A DNA stretch of 36,412 nt from Poronia punctata (GCA_022579005.1 MU401519.1:146879-183290); one strand, 5' to 3'. Shown: positions 1-10,142, numbered from the stretch's first letter. Notes: generated by a model from the sequence alone, not told the origin. Numbers and translations: made by a program.

Positions 1-1069
1 AACCCAACCACCCAAATTCTTTTTTTTTTTATTTGCTCCTTTCCCATTCACTTTTAATGTTTTTTTTTTTTCTTTTTTTTTTTAAATTTTTTATTTTTTT
101 TTTTTTTGTTGTTTTTTTTTTTCCCACCCCCCCCCCCCCCCCCCCCCCCCCCCCTTTTTTTTTCTTCTCGAAAAAATATTGTAAAAGTTGAAAAACTTAA
201 ACAACTAACAAAAACTAGCATCGACCCGACAACTTTCGTAGATAATAATAATACATTAGTAGCTGCTTGGAATGCCATCTGCAGGGCTTGAGATGGAGAA
301 CAAGTTTTGTAAGAAAAAGAAGGAAAAAAAACCCCAGGCGATTGGTGGGATGTATGAATAAAAGCATTTCGGTTCGGGGGAGATGGCGTCAAGAAGGATG
401 GGACGGGTTGAAATTTGTACGTTTAACCACTGGTTTTGGAGAAATGACCAACTTCCCTCCATTGACATGGCCGGAAACATTGCGCAGCATAAAGGCGGGA
501 AACTGTACATCATACACAAAAGGTTAAAGGGTGTACTACTACAGGCTAATAACGGTGTCTTTGGCAGAATGGGAAAATACAACACTTGGGTCATATCGGT
601 TCCAGATGCTCAAAACGTCTTTCTAAAACGATTGATTTGCCCCGGCAACATTCCATTCCGCATCATCCAGAATCAAGAACGGAGCATGAAAGCAAAAGCC
701 GCATCACATCCCGCCCATTGCCGGAGGATACATTGCAACTTATTTGGAAAGCATCACGTCAAAGAAAAGCACAAATTATTAGAATAATTCCTTATCTTTT
801 CTTCATTCGTCTACGGATTACTCCGGCCTGTATCTCGTAAAAGGGCATCAATGTAAAATACACGAGTCCTGTATCATGTCAAGTATAACACTTGACCACA
901 GGTCGGAAGTGATTAATACTTCCACATCCCACCATCGGGGGTATGATTAAACAGACAAAGATTACTTGCGCCGAATCGACCAAGTGCCAGAAACACCGAA
1001 GGCCAAACCCACCCGAACTCCGATGAACTTTTTTATGAATCCTGATTCCCATGTCTGCGTAAAAGTCGT
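1..1069. other. Left-edge low-complexity and HSP90 downstream region, no supported gene
   Basis: Positions 21-170 are dominated by long T runs and an uninterrupted run of 28 C (127-154), unlike anything else in the window apart from short G/C runs. From about 200 to 1069 composition is ordinary. Open frames of up to 134 codons exist on both strands (for example 383-787 plus, 256-594 minus), but they overlap each other, have no recognisable domain and several lack an ATG. The last 100-200 bases before 1070 are probably the 3' UTR of the leftward HSP90 gene. I support no gene here. Confidence 0.6.
127..154. repeat. Homopolymer run C28
   Basis: An uninterrupted run of 28 cytosines follows a roughly 100-base stretch that is nearly all T. 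Runs this long are rare in fungal DNA and hard to sequence, so the exact length may be an artefact. It lies close to the window edge. Confidence 0.95.
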
Positions 1070-3231
1070 TTAGTCAACCTCCTCCATGGCGCTGTCGCCA
1101 GTCTCGGTCGTCGTAGCCTCAGCCGCAGGCGTCTCCTCGGCCGGCACCTCCTCCTCGAGGTTTAGGCCAAGCGATACGAGCTTGTGGATGCGCTCAGCAA
1201 AGCCAGCAGGCTCTTCAATGGTGAAGCCAGAGACCAGAAGAGACGTCTCGAATAGGAGCTGAACAATAGACTTGACAGTCTTGTCGTTCTCGCCATCAGC
1301 CTCGATCTTGTTCTTTAGCTCCTTGATGATAGGAGACTTGGGAGAGATCTCAAAAGTCTTCTTGGAGCTCATGTAGCTGCTCATCGAGGTATCACGGAGG
1401 GCCTGAGCTTTCATGATACGCTCCATGTTGGCAGACCAACCGAACTGACCAGTGCGGATAGCACAAGGAGAGCCGACAAGCTTGTGGGAGACCACCACCT
1501 TCTCAACCTTGTCACCGAGGACGTTCTTCAGCGACTTGGTGAGCGACTCGTACTCCTTCTCCTCAGCCTCGCGAGCCGCCTTCTCCTCATCTGTCTCCTC
1601 GAGGTCGAAGTCCTTGGTGATATCAACCAACTTCTTGCCCTCGAATTCCTTAAGCTGGGTCATAGCGTACTCATCAATAGGATCAACGAGGAAGAGAACC
1701 TCAAAGTTCTTCTCCTTGAGGGCATCAAGGAAGGGAGACTTCTGAACAGCCTTGAGGGACTCGCCAGTGATGTAGTAGATGTTCTTCTGGTGCTCGGCCA
1801 TGCGGGTGACATAGTCGGCGAGCGAGGTCAGCTCATCACCAGACTTGGTCGAGTTGTAACGCAGGAGCCTGGCAAGAGACTGGCGGTTCTGGGTATCCTC
1901 GTGGATACCAAGCTTCAAGTTCTTGGAGAAAGCGCTGTAGAACTTGTCGAACTGCTCTTTGTCCTCGGCAATCTCGTTGAAGAGCTCGAGAGCCTTCTTG
2001 ACGATGTTCTTCTTGATGACCTTCATGATCTTGTTCTGCTGGAGGGTCTCACGGGACAGGTTAAGAGGGAGATCCTCAGAGTCGACAACACCCTTGACGA
2101 ATCCAAGCCACTCGGGGATGAGATCGGTGGCATCATCGGTGATGAAGACACGGCGGACGTAGAGCTTGATGTTGTTCTTGGTCTTCTTGGTCTCGAAGAG
2201 ATCGAAGGGGGCGCGCTTGGGAACAAAGAGGATGGCGCGGAACTCGAGCTGACCCTCGACAGAGAAGTGCTTGACACCAAGGTGGTCCTCCCAGTCGTTA
2301 GACAGAGACTTGTAAAAGGCAGCGTACTCCTCCTGGGTGATATCCTGGGGATTGCGTGTCCAGATAGGCTTCTGCTTGTTCAGCTCTTCCTCCTCGACAG
2401 TGGTCTCCTTGACCTTCTTGGTCTTCTGCTTCTTTTCCTTCTCTTCGTCTTCGTCGTCAACCTCCTCGATCTTGGGCTTCTTGTCGTCATCTACCTCCTC
2501 GACTGTCTCAGCCTCCTCATCAGGAACCTCCTTCTCGGTCTCCTTGGTGACATGTAGGTAGATGGGGTAGGAAATGAACTCGGAGTGCTTCTTGATGACC
2601 TCCTTGATCTTGCTCTCGTTCAGGTACTCGGACTGCTCATCCTTGAGGTGCAGGATCAGCTTGGTACCACGCTTGAGAGGCTCGCCCTCGGTATCGGGGC
2701 GGACGCTGAATGTGCCGCCAGCAGATGATTCCCAGATGTACTGCTCGTCATCATTGTGCTTGGAAACGACGACTACCTGGTCGGCAACAAGGTAGGCGGA
2801 GTAGAAACCGACACCGAACTGACCAATCATGGAGACATCGGCACCAGCGGTGAGGGCCTCCATGAACTGCTTGGTACCAGAGCGGGCGATCGTACCCAGG
2901 TTGTTGACAAGGTCCTAATCGAATTATGTTAGCAGGAGTTCTCATAAGTGAACATGTGCCGCTAGTTACTTACAGCCTTGGTCATACCGATACCGGTATC
3001 AATGATGGTCAAGGTCTTGTTCTCCTTGTTGGGGATGATGTCGATCCGCAGATCCTTCTGGGCATCTAGTTTGCTGGGGTCGGAAAGAGCCTCATATCTG
3101 ATCTTGTCCAGAGCATCGGAGGCATTGGATACAAGTTCTCTCAGGAAGATTTCCTTGTTAGAGTAGACTGTGTTGATGATGAGAGAAAGCAGCTGAGAGA
3201 TCTCAGCCTGGAACTCGAAGGTTTCAGACAT
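1070..3231 (-). CDS. hsp90: Heat shock protein 90 (cytosolic Hsp90 chaperone)
   Basis: ATP-dependent dimeric chaperone of the cytosol and nucleus that matures kinases, receptors and other clients with co-chaperones. Two coding exons: 3231-2974 (86 codons) and 2914-1070, joined over a 59-nt intron (GTAAGT donor, TAG acceptor). The result is 700 aa, normal for fungal Hsp90. The N-terminal GHKL ATPase shows the family start [11 protein letters not shown], the GIGMTKADL nucleotide-lid segment spanning the splice junction, and [11 protein letters not shown] near residues 117-127. A highly acidic and lysine-rich linker covers about residues 215-265, followed by the middle and C-terminal dimerisation domains. 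The last five residues, MEEVD, are the TPR co-chaperone docking motif and mark this as the cytosolic form rather than Grp94 or TRAP1. The ATG at 3231 gives the canonical N-terminus. The 5' leader appears to hold its own intron (3264-3567), with possible heat-shock elements upstream. No frameshift or damage is seen. Confidence 0.98.
2915..2973 (-). other. HSP90 coding intron
   Basis: A 59-nt phase-0 intron between codons 86 and 87. The donor reads GTAAGT after a GCT codon and the acceptor ends in TAG before GAC. Removing it restores the conserved order GMTKA then DLVNNLGT. It interrupts the ATPase lid region. Confidence 0.93.
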
Positions 3232-3263
3232 GTTGGGCTGCGGTGGAGGATGTGATGTGAGGT

Positions 3264-3567
3264 CTAGACAGAAGAGTATTGTTAGTATAAGCAAGTTGAC
3301 AAGTTGTGTTGTGTATTTTCGGCCGGATTATGGTGGGGTAGGTAGACGAGCCGCTTGGCGTGGAGGATGGGATAATATTGTGGAATAATCAAGATGACTT
3401 TGAATACAACTGGGACTCTAGGGAATTGCGTCCGTGTCTCCTTGAATGGAATGGAAATGCAAAACCGCAAGGAATTGGCAGGTGATGCTTTGACGCATGT
3501 ACATGGAGGGGGACAACGCAAGGCTGATGGATGGCGGGGTGATGGTTTCAAGGCATGTCAGACTTAC
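3264..3567 (-). other. Putative 5' UTR intron of HSP90
   Basis: Upstream of the HSP90 ATG the minus strand carries a perfect donor GTAAGT (first base at 3567), a perfect branch site TACTAAC (3287-3281) and a pyrimidine-rich tract ending in CTAG (last base at 3264). Donor to acceptor is 304 nt and branch to acceptor is short, as usual in fungi. The spliced leader would keep 32 nt between the acceptor and the ATG. No coding frame is needed across it, so this is a leader intron. It is inferred from motifs only. Confidence 0.75.
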
Positions 3568-5100
3568 CGGATATTAAGGTGTAAGGTTTCCTGGGGTATC
3601 TGAAAGAATCAACTCTTCAACGAAAGATAAGACGCGGAAGACAGGAAGGAAGATGTTTCGGATTGATTGTTGAGAGGAAGATGGAAAGGGAAGACGAAGG
3701 GCGAGGGCACAGAAATATCTAAAAGTTCCAGAGGTCGGGATCCAGCACTTGGATCAAGCACAGACCAATTTTTATGGTTTGGATTCTATTGAATTCTACG
3801 GAATGGCAACTACAGCCTGCAAGTTCCAGTAATTTGATTGGCCTAGAATGGCCCCCATGGCAACCAGAATGTACCAGAAATGCTGCCAAACTTCCATCGA
3901 CCGCTATCGACTTCCTCCCGCGCCCCACTGGATGGCCGAAAGCAGAACTAGGCTGCATCTACAGGGTCTGGGCAGGTACCTAATGTGGGGCTCTGCACGC
4001 TGCCCCTCGTTGCCTCATTCAGCAAGCACCAACAACCATTGTGTTCAGGCAGAGGGGCAGAATTCAAGCCTTGCAAGGCAGCGATGCCCAGTACCCTTAG
4101 AATTCTTGACTTTGTCTATAGGTAGTTTATTAAGAGATTATTAAATACATGTAGATACAAACTTGTTTAAATTTCGTAGAAGGCCAACTTCACAGAGGGA
4201 AACCACATTCCAGAGCGTAAGAGAGCTTTACCTACTTCACTGAAGACCATTTGCAGGTCCAAAAAAATTATTCATCAAAATCCTCAGACCGCCAATGGCC
4301 AGCTTCTATTCTGAGATAGGAAAGGTGCCGGTACCCAAACAGCCCACTATATCGGTGGGGACCTTATTGTGTGTATGGAGGGGTAATTCTCATTCTTTGG
4401 TATGTGGTATTCTCCAACTTTCAAGAAGAGGGCAGCATTCTCTTTGGGCTTATCTACTGGTCGATTTACATATTCAACCCCAGATACGGGAAAGGTGAGG
4501 AAAAGAGGTTTTTTGTTTTTCGCCTCTCTTGGTATTGCGCCAAACGGCAAGGCTGACTCGAACTTATTGCATAGCGTAGCTGAAATTGATATGCGTGGGG
4601 CAGGTACAAAGTATTGTTGCCTCAGGATGACCTTTGCTCAAATGGATTTCGATCTTGTACTGTAACAAAACTTGGCGAGTTTAGTAAACTGCAGGCGGGT
4701 GTCGCTCAACAGTATAAAGATTTTGATTGTTGGAAATTATTTTGACTGTTGATCAACAGTAAATTGATCGTTGCTTCCTTCTATAGTTGAAAGTGATCTT
4801 AACGTTGGGAAGTGCGTGCTGTTGCTAAACGGTTTACTAAATTTCCAGGTAGGTCATACGAGTAGTACCTTATAGTAGGTAAAGCTTAGATATTGATCTA
4901 ACAGTGCTACGATAGAATGCGGTAAGGTATAACATGTAAAAACCCTTGAAATATATTTACTATGTCATCTTAGGGAAGGGTGATCAGAGGAGGGTTTTGC
5001 GATCTATTGCTTTGCTAGCAAGTTAAGAGGACATGATTAGAGCAAGGAATGTGGCTAGTACTACCTATATGCTTTTACGCAAGGTATTGTCAGATTCAAG
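3568..5100. other. Intergenic region between HSP90 leader and tRNA-Asp
   Basis: About 1.5 kb between the HSP90 5' leader and the tRNA. The part near HSP90 (3568-3950) should hold its promoter. The open frames here (for example 3848-4144 and 4402-4665 plus) show no family motif, overlap opposing frames and are probably chance. From about 4660 to 5090 the sequence becomes more AT-rich and includes one TACGAGTA octamer (4857-4864) and several TAGGTA words. No other structure was recognised. Confidence 0.6.
3605..3895. promoter_or_regulatory. Possible heat-shock elements upstream of HSP90
   Basis: Heat shock factor binds nGAAn units spaced at 5-bp phase. At 3605-3619 a GAA unit and a TTC unit sit in phase with one 5-bp gap, with a further GAA one base out of phase. 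At 3866-3895 two GAA units (GAA at 3867 and 3877) and one TTC unit (3892) all share a single 5-bp phase, a step-type arrangement. Both lie upstream of the leader intron donor. The match is degenerate and could be chance, but position and gene identity fit. Confidence 0.3.
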
Positions 5101-5182
5101 TCTTGAATGGTCTAGTGGTCAGGATACCTGCTTGTCATTAGGCAATTCGCAGGTGGCCGGGGTTCGATTCCCCGTTCGAGAG
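5101..5182 (+). tRNA. tRNA-Asp (anticodon GTC), with 10-nt intron
   Basis: A complete cloverleaf can be drawn. The acceptor stem pairs TCTTGAA (5101-5107) with TTCGAGA (5175-5181), with a G discriminator at 5182. The D arm pairs GTCT with GGAT. The anticodon stem pairs CCTGC (5127-5131) with GCAGG (5149-5153), and the T arm pairs CGGGG with CCCCG around TTCGATT. The anticodon loop starts TTGTCA, with GTC at 5134-5136. Ten bases (5138-5147) sit exactly between positions 37 and 38, the canonical nuclear tRNA intron site; without them the tRNA is 72 nt with a normal 7-nt loop. T runs at 5188-5192 and 5196-5201 can stop RNA polymerase III. The B box matches GGTTCGATTCC. It is nuclear and stands alone. 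Confidence 0.95.
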
Positions 5183-5903
5183 ACTTCTTTTTGTCTTTTT
5201 TCCCCTCAGTGACCGAGTTAGCGCCATATGGTGCACGAAACCTTTTTTGGTCACTTTGACAAGGGCAAAAAGGTGTTTACGGATCTCGTCGAGACCGGCG
5301 ACAGAGTATCACGACTGTTTGTAAACCGGCTAGGTTCAAAAAGAAAAAAAGAAAAAAGGGTACCGTCAACAGATACCCATTCTAATTTGTAACGGAAGGG
5401 GAGCGACGGCGTGTTCTCGAAAACATCTCAAGCTTTTCTTTTTCTCTCCTTCTTCTTGATATTCACTACATTTGTTGTTGTGTAAGAAAAACATAGAAAA
5501 GACATCTCAAACAATCTTTGTTGTTTACTCATCTCATTACAGATGCGGAGCAACAATAATCTAAACATGGACTACAATCAAGCCGGTCATTATTCATCAT
5601 GGAGGAAATAGTTGGGCTGGTATGCACAAATGAGGGGGTAAATTTTCCCCGCGGGCGGCCGCCTCTAACAACCCTTCTAGTCTATAACAATTATTAGTCA
5701 GGCGGGGTTGTACCCAATGATATCATCGTCAACAACTGTCGTATGCGACTACCTCTGTTGAAAACAGTTATATATTCTTCGATTTATCCAGCTTTTATTT
5801 CCAAAGACACATCTCAGACAACGAAGAACAGCAAACGATAAGAAAGAGCTCTAATCACTTGTTGACTACTATACTTATTCAAACAACTCCAAAGTTGTGT
5901 AAG
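5183..5903. other. Intergenic region upstream of the SDR gene
   Basis: Beyond the pol III terminator there is a nested inverted repeat: AGTGACC at 5208-5214 pairs with GGTCACT at 5249-5255, enclosing a 7-bp imperfect palindrome centred on CCATATGG (5224-5231). An A-rich stretch follows near 5340-5358. The last 150 bp before 5904 contain a TATATAT stretch near 5769 and an A/C-rich leader, consistent with a promoter for the SDR gene. I see no coding region. Confidence 0.6.
5188..5201 (+). terminator. RNA polymerase III terminator of tRNA-Asp
   Basis: Two T tracts, T5 at 5188-5192 and T6 at 5196-5201, begin 6 nt after the tRNA 3' end. This is the usual position and form of a pol III stop. Confidence 0.8.
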
Positions 5904-7192
5904 ATGCCTACCAAAATCTTCCTGTAAGTAATCTAATCCATGTCGGCACTGTCCATCTTAGGTTAGCTTCTCCCTCGCTAACAAACAACGTGTATCAGTA
6001 CAGGTGCCACTGGTTAGTCAATAGATCCTTTACTTATTTTAGGACCTACACGACAGGCAGCCTTATACTGACCAAAAATGAAATAGGCTACATCGGCGGC
6101 GAGGCGCTGTACTCCATCAGCCAAGCCCATCCTGAAATCGAATTTACACTCCTTGTGCGCAGCGAGGAGAAGGCCAAGGCGGTCCGCGCCGAATATCCAA
6201 ATGCCAAATTCGTCTTTGGCGATCTTGATGATGCCGCTGTCATCCAGAAGGCTGCCTCTGAGGCAGATATCGTAGTTCGTAAGTGAACAAGCATCAAGTA
6301 TTTGTTGCTAACATAGATATAAGAGCTGATCCAGAGATCAAATTACAGACACGGCCGATTCATCGGACCATCTACCTGCTGCTAAAGCTATCTCCAAGGG
6401 TCTTTCCGAGGGCCATACCGATGAGAAGCCCGGATACTGGATCCATATCTCCGGAACGAGTATCTTGCAGTGGTATGATTGGACGCATGATAGATATGGA
6501 CAGGATCCGCTGCCGGAACAGAAATAGTGAGTTTTGGATGTCGTCCTCATAATTCGCGATGAGCTGCTAACATAAGAAAAAACAGCCACGACATCGATGA
6601 CATCGACAGAATCCTCACCTTCCCGCAACAAGCCCATCACCGCGCAATCGACGAAGTCGTCCAACAAGCCAACCAAGTCGGCGGCGTCCGCACTCTAATC
6701 ATATGTCCCCCCACGATCTACGGTCCCGGCCACGGACCGGTGAACAAGCGCAGCATCCAGCTCTACTCCATGGCGCGCCAGCTGCTCGAGGAGGGCGCGG
6801 CACCCGTCATGGCGGGTCCCGGCACGCCCGAATGGGATTCCGTGCACGTGCACGATCTAGGTCAGCTTTTTGTCCTAGCTGTCGAGGCGGCGCTCGATGA
6901 GGAGAAGAGGAAGAATCCGGAGATTTTCGGTCCCCACGGGTATTTCTTTGCCGAGAACGGAGTTCATAGCTGGAGAAGGGACGCGGAGCTCCTGGCCGAA
7001 GAGGCGAAAAAACAGGGTTTGTTGGAAGAGGCCAAGACGAAAGAGGGCGATTATAAGAATTTTGGCGCGAATTCGAAGGGTGTGGCGCAGAGGGCAAGGA
7101 AGTACTTGGGTTGGAAGCCTACGGGGAAGAGTGTGGAGGAGGAGATTCCGGATATTGTGGCTGGTGAGGCTAAGTTGGTTGGGAAGAAATAG
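5904..7192 (+). CDS. Atypical short-chain dehydrogenase / NAD(P)-dependent epimerase family protein
   Basis: Predicted cytosolic NAD(P)-binding oxidoreductase; substrate unknown. Five exons read by eye: 5904-5923, 5999-6012, 6087-6278, 6349-6526 and 6586-7192, giving 336 aa. Joining the first three restores the dinucleotide-binding motif TGATGYIGG near residues 8-16, which supports the 14-nt second exon. The Rossmann fold continues with a GDLDD segment at the position that contacts the adenine in extended SDRs. A later IICPPTIYGPG segment is typical of the NAD-dependent epimerase/dehydratase superfamily, and VHVHDLGQLFVLAVEAAL resembles the conserved C-terminal part of the fold. The classical Tyr-x-x-x-Lys pair is not obvious, so catalysis may differ or the protein may act as a nucleotide-binding regulator. 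CTAAC branch sites precede several acceptors. Proteins of this type in fungi are usually annotated only as NAD-dependent epimerase/dehydratase or NmrA-like. Confidence 0.88.
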
Positions 7193-7986
7193 GTGGAGGG
7201 ATGAGGAGCCTGTGAAGGAGGACAGGGGATATACGAATTTAACGTCAACCTTGTGAAAGGGGGGAGAAATATGGCAATTTGATGATTAATATTATTTGCA
7301 AAGGATGTTAATCTTACAATCGAATATTTTGTCACAATCCGTATCCTTTACTCAAAGTCACTAGCGTCCAGAGCAGAGCAAGCATCTACTATTTGCAAGA
7401 ACACTCCTGTCTCCTCTTGGGTTTCTGACGATTCAGTCAACTGAGCGATTTGTTTTTATTCTTCTTCGATATCCAAACACCCAAGTTGTTGTGATATCTA
7501 CAAATAAGAAGCCTAGATAGACAGAAGTGACTTGAATTAAACACCGGCCCCTACCGGCCCGACATTAATCGGAGCAAGCATAACTACCCAATCAAGTTAG
7601 TCTATAACGTATTACGTGAAACTATTGGACAAAAGATCGACCCACTTACCATATTCAGTAAAGCCGTCGCAACCTAAGTAAACAGTCCGTCCGGACAGCA
7701 ACGCCGAACGGATCCGGGGTTTACAGGCAGGTGATACACTACTTATCCGGACGACTCCGGAGATGTATTATTGGGTGCCTAGGTATATATAAACATTCAA
7801 ACCCTCTATATCTTTTACGATGAACTAACTACATACCTACACCTACCGACCTATACTTCCATCCCTACTCTTCTCTAGGGTGGTCTAGTAATAGTTTTAA
7901 AGACCTCCCATAAAATCTAAGCAAAAAACACCAACATCAACAACAACAACCACCTCGTCCAGAAGAAAGGAGGAAAAAACGAAAAG
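7193..7986. other. Intergenic region with palindromic CCGG cluster and TATA-like site
   Basis: Between two same-strand genes. The first 100-150 bp are probably the SDR 3' UTR. At 7685-7760 there is a cluster of CGG-containing palindromes (listed separately). TATATATAAA near 7784-7793 lies about 195 bp before the next ATG and could be a TATA box. The leader just before 7987 is rich in CAACA repeats. No coding frame is supported. Confidence 0.6.
7685..7760. promoter_or_regulatory. Cluster of CGG/CCG palindromes, candidate zinc-cluster regulator sites
   Basis: GTCCGGAC and CGGATCCG are perfect 8-bp palindromes in this stretch, and 7748-7759 reads CGG, six bases, CCG. Fungal Zn(II)2Cys6 activators such as Ppr1 and UaY bind CGG-N6-CCG dyads. 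The cluster lies about 230-300 bp upstream of the DJ-1-like gene start, a usual distance. Function is inferred. Confidence 0.35.
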
Positions 7987-8874
7987 ATGTCCCCCGAAAT
8001 AAAAATCGGCGTCCTCCTAGCCAACACGCCCCAACTCCTCGACCTAGCCTGCATCGACATCTTCCACATGATGAGCAGGGAATACCTCTCTCTATTAGAT
8101 TTCCTACCGAAATACATTGCCGCTTCCGCGCCTAGTGTGCAGATATATTACATCGTTTCTCCCTCTTCTTCTTCGGATGGGAACGATATAAAAGCCCCCC
8201 TAACAGCAAACGCGACCCTCTCCATCCCCCCAACCCACACGACGTCCTCATTCCCGCCCGGATCTCTCGATATCCTACTTATCCCCGGTCCGGATCCTTC
8301 TTCATCATTCGATCGGGAGACGCTATCGTTTTTGAAATCGCACGGGGAGAATGGGAAGACGGATATTTTGAGTGTCTGTACGGGGATATTCATCTGTGGG
8401 GAGGCGGGGTTACTTGAAAGGAAAGAGGGAAAGGGAAAAGGAAAAGAAAGAGTGAAGGCGTGTGGGCCGAGAGGAATGCAGGATGTTCTGGAGAAGAAAT
8501 TCCCAGAGGCGGAGTTTGTTGGGGGGAGGGTTCGATGGTGGAGGGATGGGAGGTTTTGGAGTTGTGGTTAGTTCTTTCTTTTTCTTCCTTTCCCCCCCTT
8601 TTCTTTTCACTTTTACTTCTTTTTGGGGTATATGTAAGTGAGAGTTGTTGACTAACGGGGGAATAAAATAGGTGGCGTGACGAATGGGAATGATCTCGTA
8701 GCCGCGTATGCTCGCGCCAACTCGGATCGATTCCCGCCTGCTGTGGTGGAGATGGCTTGTAAGATGGCTGATGTGGGTGATAGACCGCAGGTATATGGGG
8801 AGAGTCAGACGGGGTTTAAGGCGGGGTTTGTTTGGACGCTTGTTAAGGGGTGGTTTGGGTATATGTTGAAGTGA
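7987..8874 (+). CDS. DJ-1/PfpI family protein (class I glutamine amidotransferase-like fold)
   Basis: Two exons, 7987-8566 and 8672-8874, give 260 aa. The intron is 105 nt with donor GTTAGT, branch ACTAAC and acceptor TAG; splicing restores WSCGGVTNG, a glycine pair conserved at this point in the family. The nucleophile elbow is ILSVCTGIFICGEAGLL, with the reactive Cys at residue 131. The N-terminus shows the family pattern of a beta strand plus LLDLACIDIF. The downstream segment ACGPRGM stands where many PfpI and DJ-1 relatives carry a catalytic His, and I see no obvious His there, so this may be a non-protease branch such as the isonitrile-hydratase-like group. A Ser-rich stretch (about residues 58-63) and a Lys/Gly-rich loop (147-156) look like lineage-specific insertions. 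The role is unknown; redox sensing, glyoxalase or hydratase activity are all possible. Confidence 0.87.
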
Positions 8875-9193
8875 GTGTTTTTTAAGGGACGAAGAAAGGG
8901 GGATTGGGGCATAGGGGGGGGGGAAGCTGAGGGTGGGTGGACTTTAGTCGACAGTGATATATCTCTTTTGTGTTTTCGTTTGTGTACATCTAAGGTGTTT
9001 GGGTTTATCTGGCTGACTATCTGCCGAAATATCTGGATTGTAATCAAGTAGACTTGATAGCGCAGGTTCGGTGACGGTCTATTTCTAACTTTTGCAACCG
9101 GGGCCATGAACCCATGTCTACATATACCTCTATCCAGAAACTTTGCGCTCCCGTATCTTTACGTTCCGAAAAAAAGGGGCCACCCGGATGTAT
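8875..9193. other. Convergent intergenic region
   Basis: A 319-bp space between the ends of the DJ-1-like gene and the leftward carrier gene. It contains a short G run near 8916 and presumably both 3' UTRs. Nothing else was recognised. Confidence 0.6.
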
Positions 9194-10142
9194 CTACTGC
9201 CCCAACATAATCTTCAACATCTTCGTAGCCTGCTCATTAGCAGTAAAGAGTATCCCGCCCGCCATGACCGTCCTCCCAAGCCTCATGACCGTCCCTCTCC
9301 AAAACCCCCGGACCCCATCCTCCTTCATAATCGCCCTCACGGAATCCATCGTACCCGTCTTCTTCGCCTGCTGCGCCTTCGTCTTCACCGTATCAAAAGG
9401 CTGCGTAGCCAACGTCGTAATCGTCCCCGCAACCGCGCCATTCGCAAAACTCGCCACCGGCCCATCAACCGCAAACCCTTTCGACCTCTCCCAATCCTTG
9501 ATAGCCGAATACGAGCCCAGACGAAACCCCGTCGTGCCGACCTGTTTCAACGTAGTGGTCACGTAACCCGAGTATAGCGCGCCGCGCCACCCCTGTTCGG
9601 CGTAGAGGAGTTGGACGCAATGCCAGGGGGAGCGGAAACGTCGCGAAGTGCGCGCGTCGTCGATCAGGGCCGTCTTGATCCTCTCCGTGGGCGTCACTAC
9701 GACTGTGGAGGCCGCTACGCCGGCCAACATTCCCGAGGCTATGGATTGGGCTGTGCCGAGACGGTGGGTCTCCGGGTCTTCGAAGAAGGACCGGATGCTG
9801 TCGAACATGACGAAGCGGACCGCGTCTTTGCCGATTGAGCCCTGGTGATGTTTATGTTAGTCATACCCTAACGCGAAAACAAAAAAAAGGGGGGGGGGGG
9901 ACAATCTTTACAAAAATCATAGTAGAACACCCCTTATACAAAGCCCTCACACCTTCCTCTCTCGCAACCTTGGCCACGACGGCGAAAGGATTCCGGATCC
10001 CCTCATTTCCATATAACTGGACGCGCGTCTTGGCAAACTCGAAAGGATATGTAGAGGCGGCTTCTACGCCGCCTGCGATACCGCCTGCCAAGAGGGCTAC
10101 GAGCGGTGATGGCTTGTTGCCATTTGCGTCTGCTGCGACCAT
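9194..10142 (-). CDS. Mitochondrial carrier, citrate/tricarboxylate type (SLC25 family)
   Basis: Integral inner-membrane carrier, most like yeast Ctp1 and the tricarboxylate carriers that exchange citrate across the mitochondrial inner membrane. Exons 10142-9912 and 9841-9194 join in phase 0 to give 292 aa, normal for the family. The three signature repeats are visible: PFEFAKTR from residue 33, PTERIKTA from about 128 and PFDTVKTK from about 225. Each sits at the end of the first helix of a tandem 100-aa unit with the expected P-x-D/E-x-x-K/R form. Repeated Gly-rich motifs such as GGIAGGVEAA and GAVAGTITTL precede them. The 70-nt intron has donor GTAAAG, a GACTAAC branch site and CAG acceptor, and contains a run of ten C then eight T on the coding strand. 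The likeness to Ctp1 includes KTALIDD after the second signature. Substrate is inferred from this likeness. Confidence 0.92.

Noticed and set aside
383..787. 134-codon plus-strand frame near the left edge
   Set aside because: No domain, overlaps an opposing frame of similar length and shows no splice-supported extension; probably chance.
1484..2557. 357-codon plus-strand frame rich in Leu and Val
   Set aside because: It lies antisense within the HSP90 coding exon and simply mirrors its codon pattern; no family features.
4402..4665. Open frames between HSP90 and the tRNA
   Set aside because: Several overlapping frames on both strands, none with family motifs or a supported start.
5648..5662. 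GC-rich stretch with a GCGGCCGC site in the intergenic region
   Set aside because: Isolated 8-bp restriction-type palindrome with no vector or linker sequence around it; not evidence of a construct.
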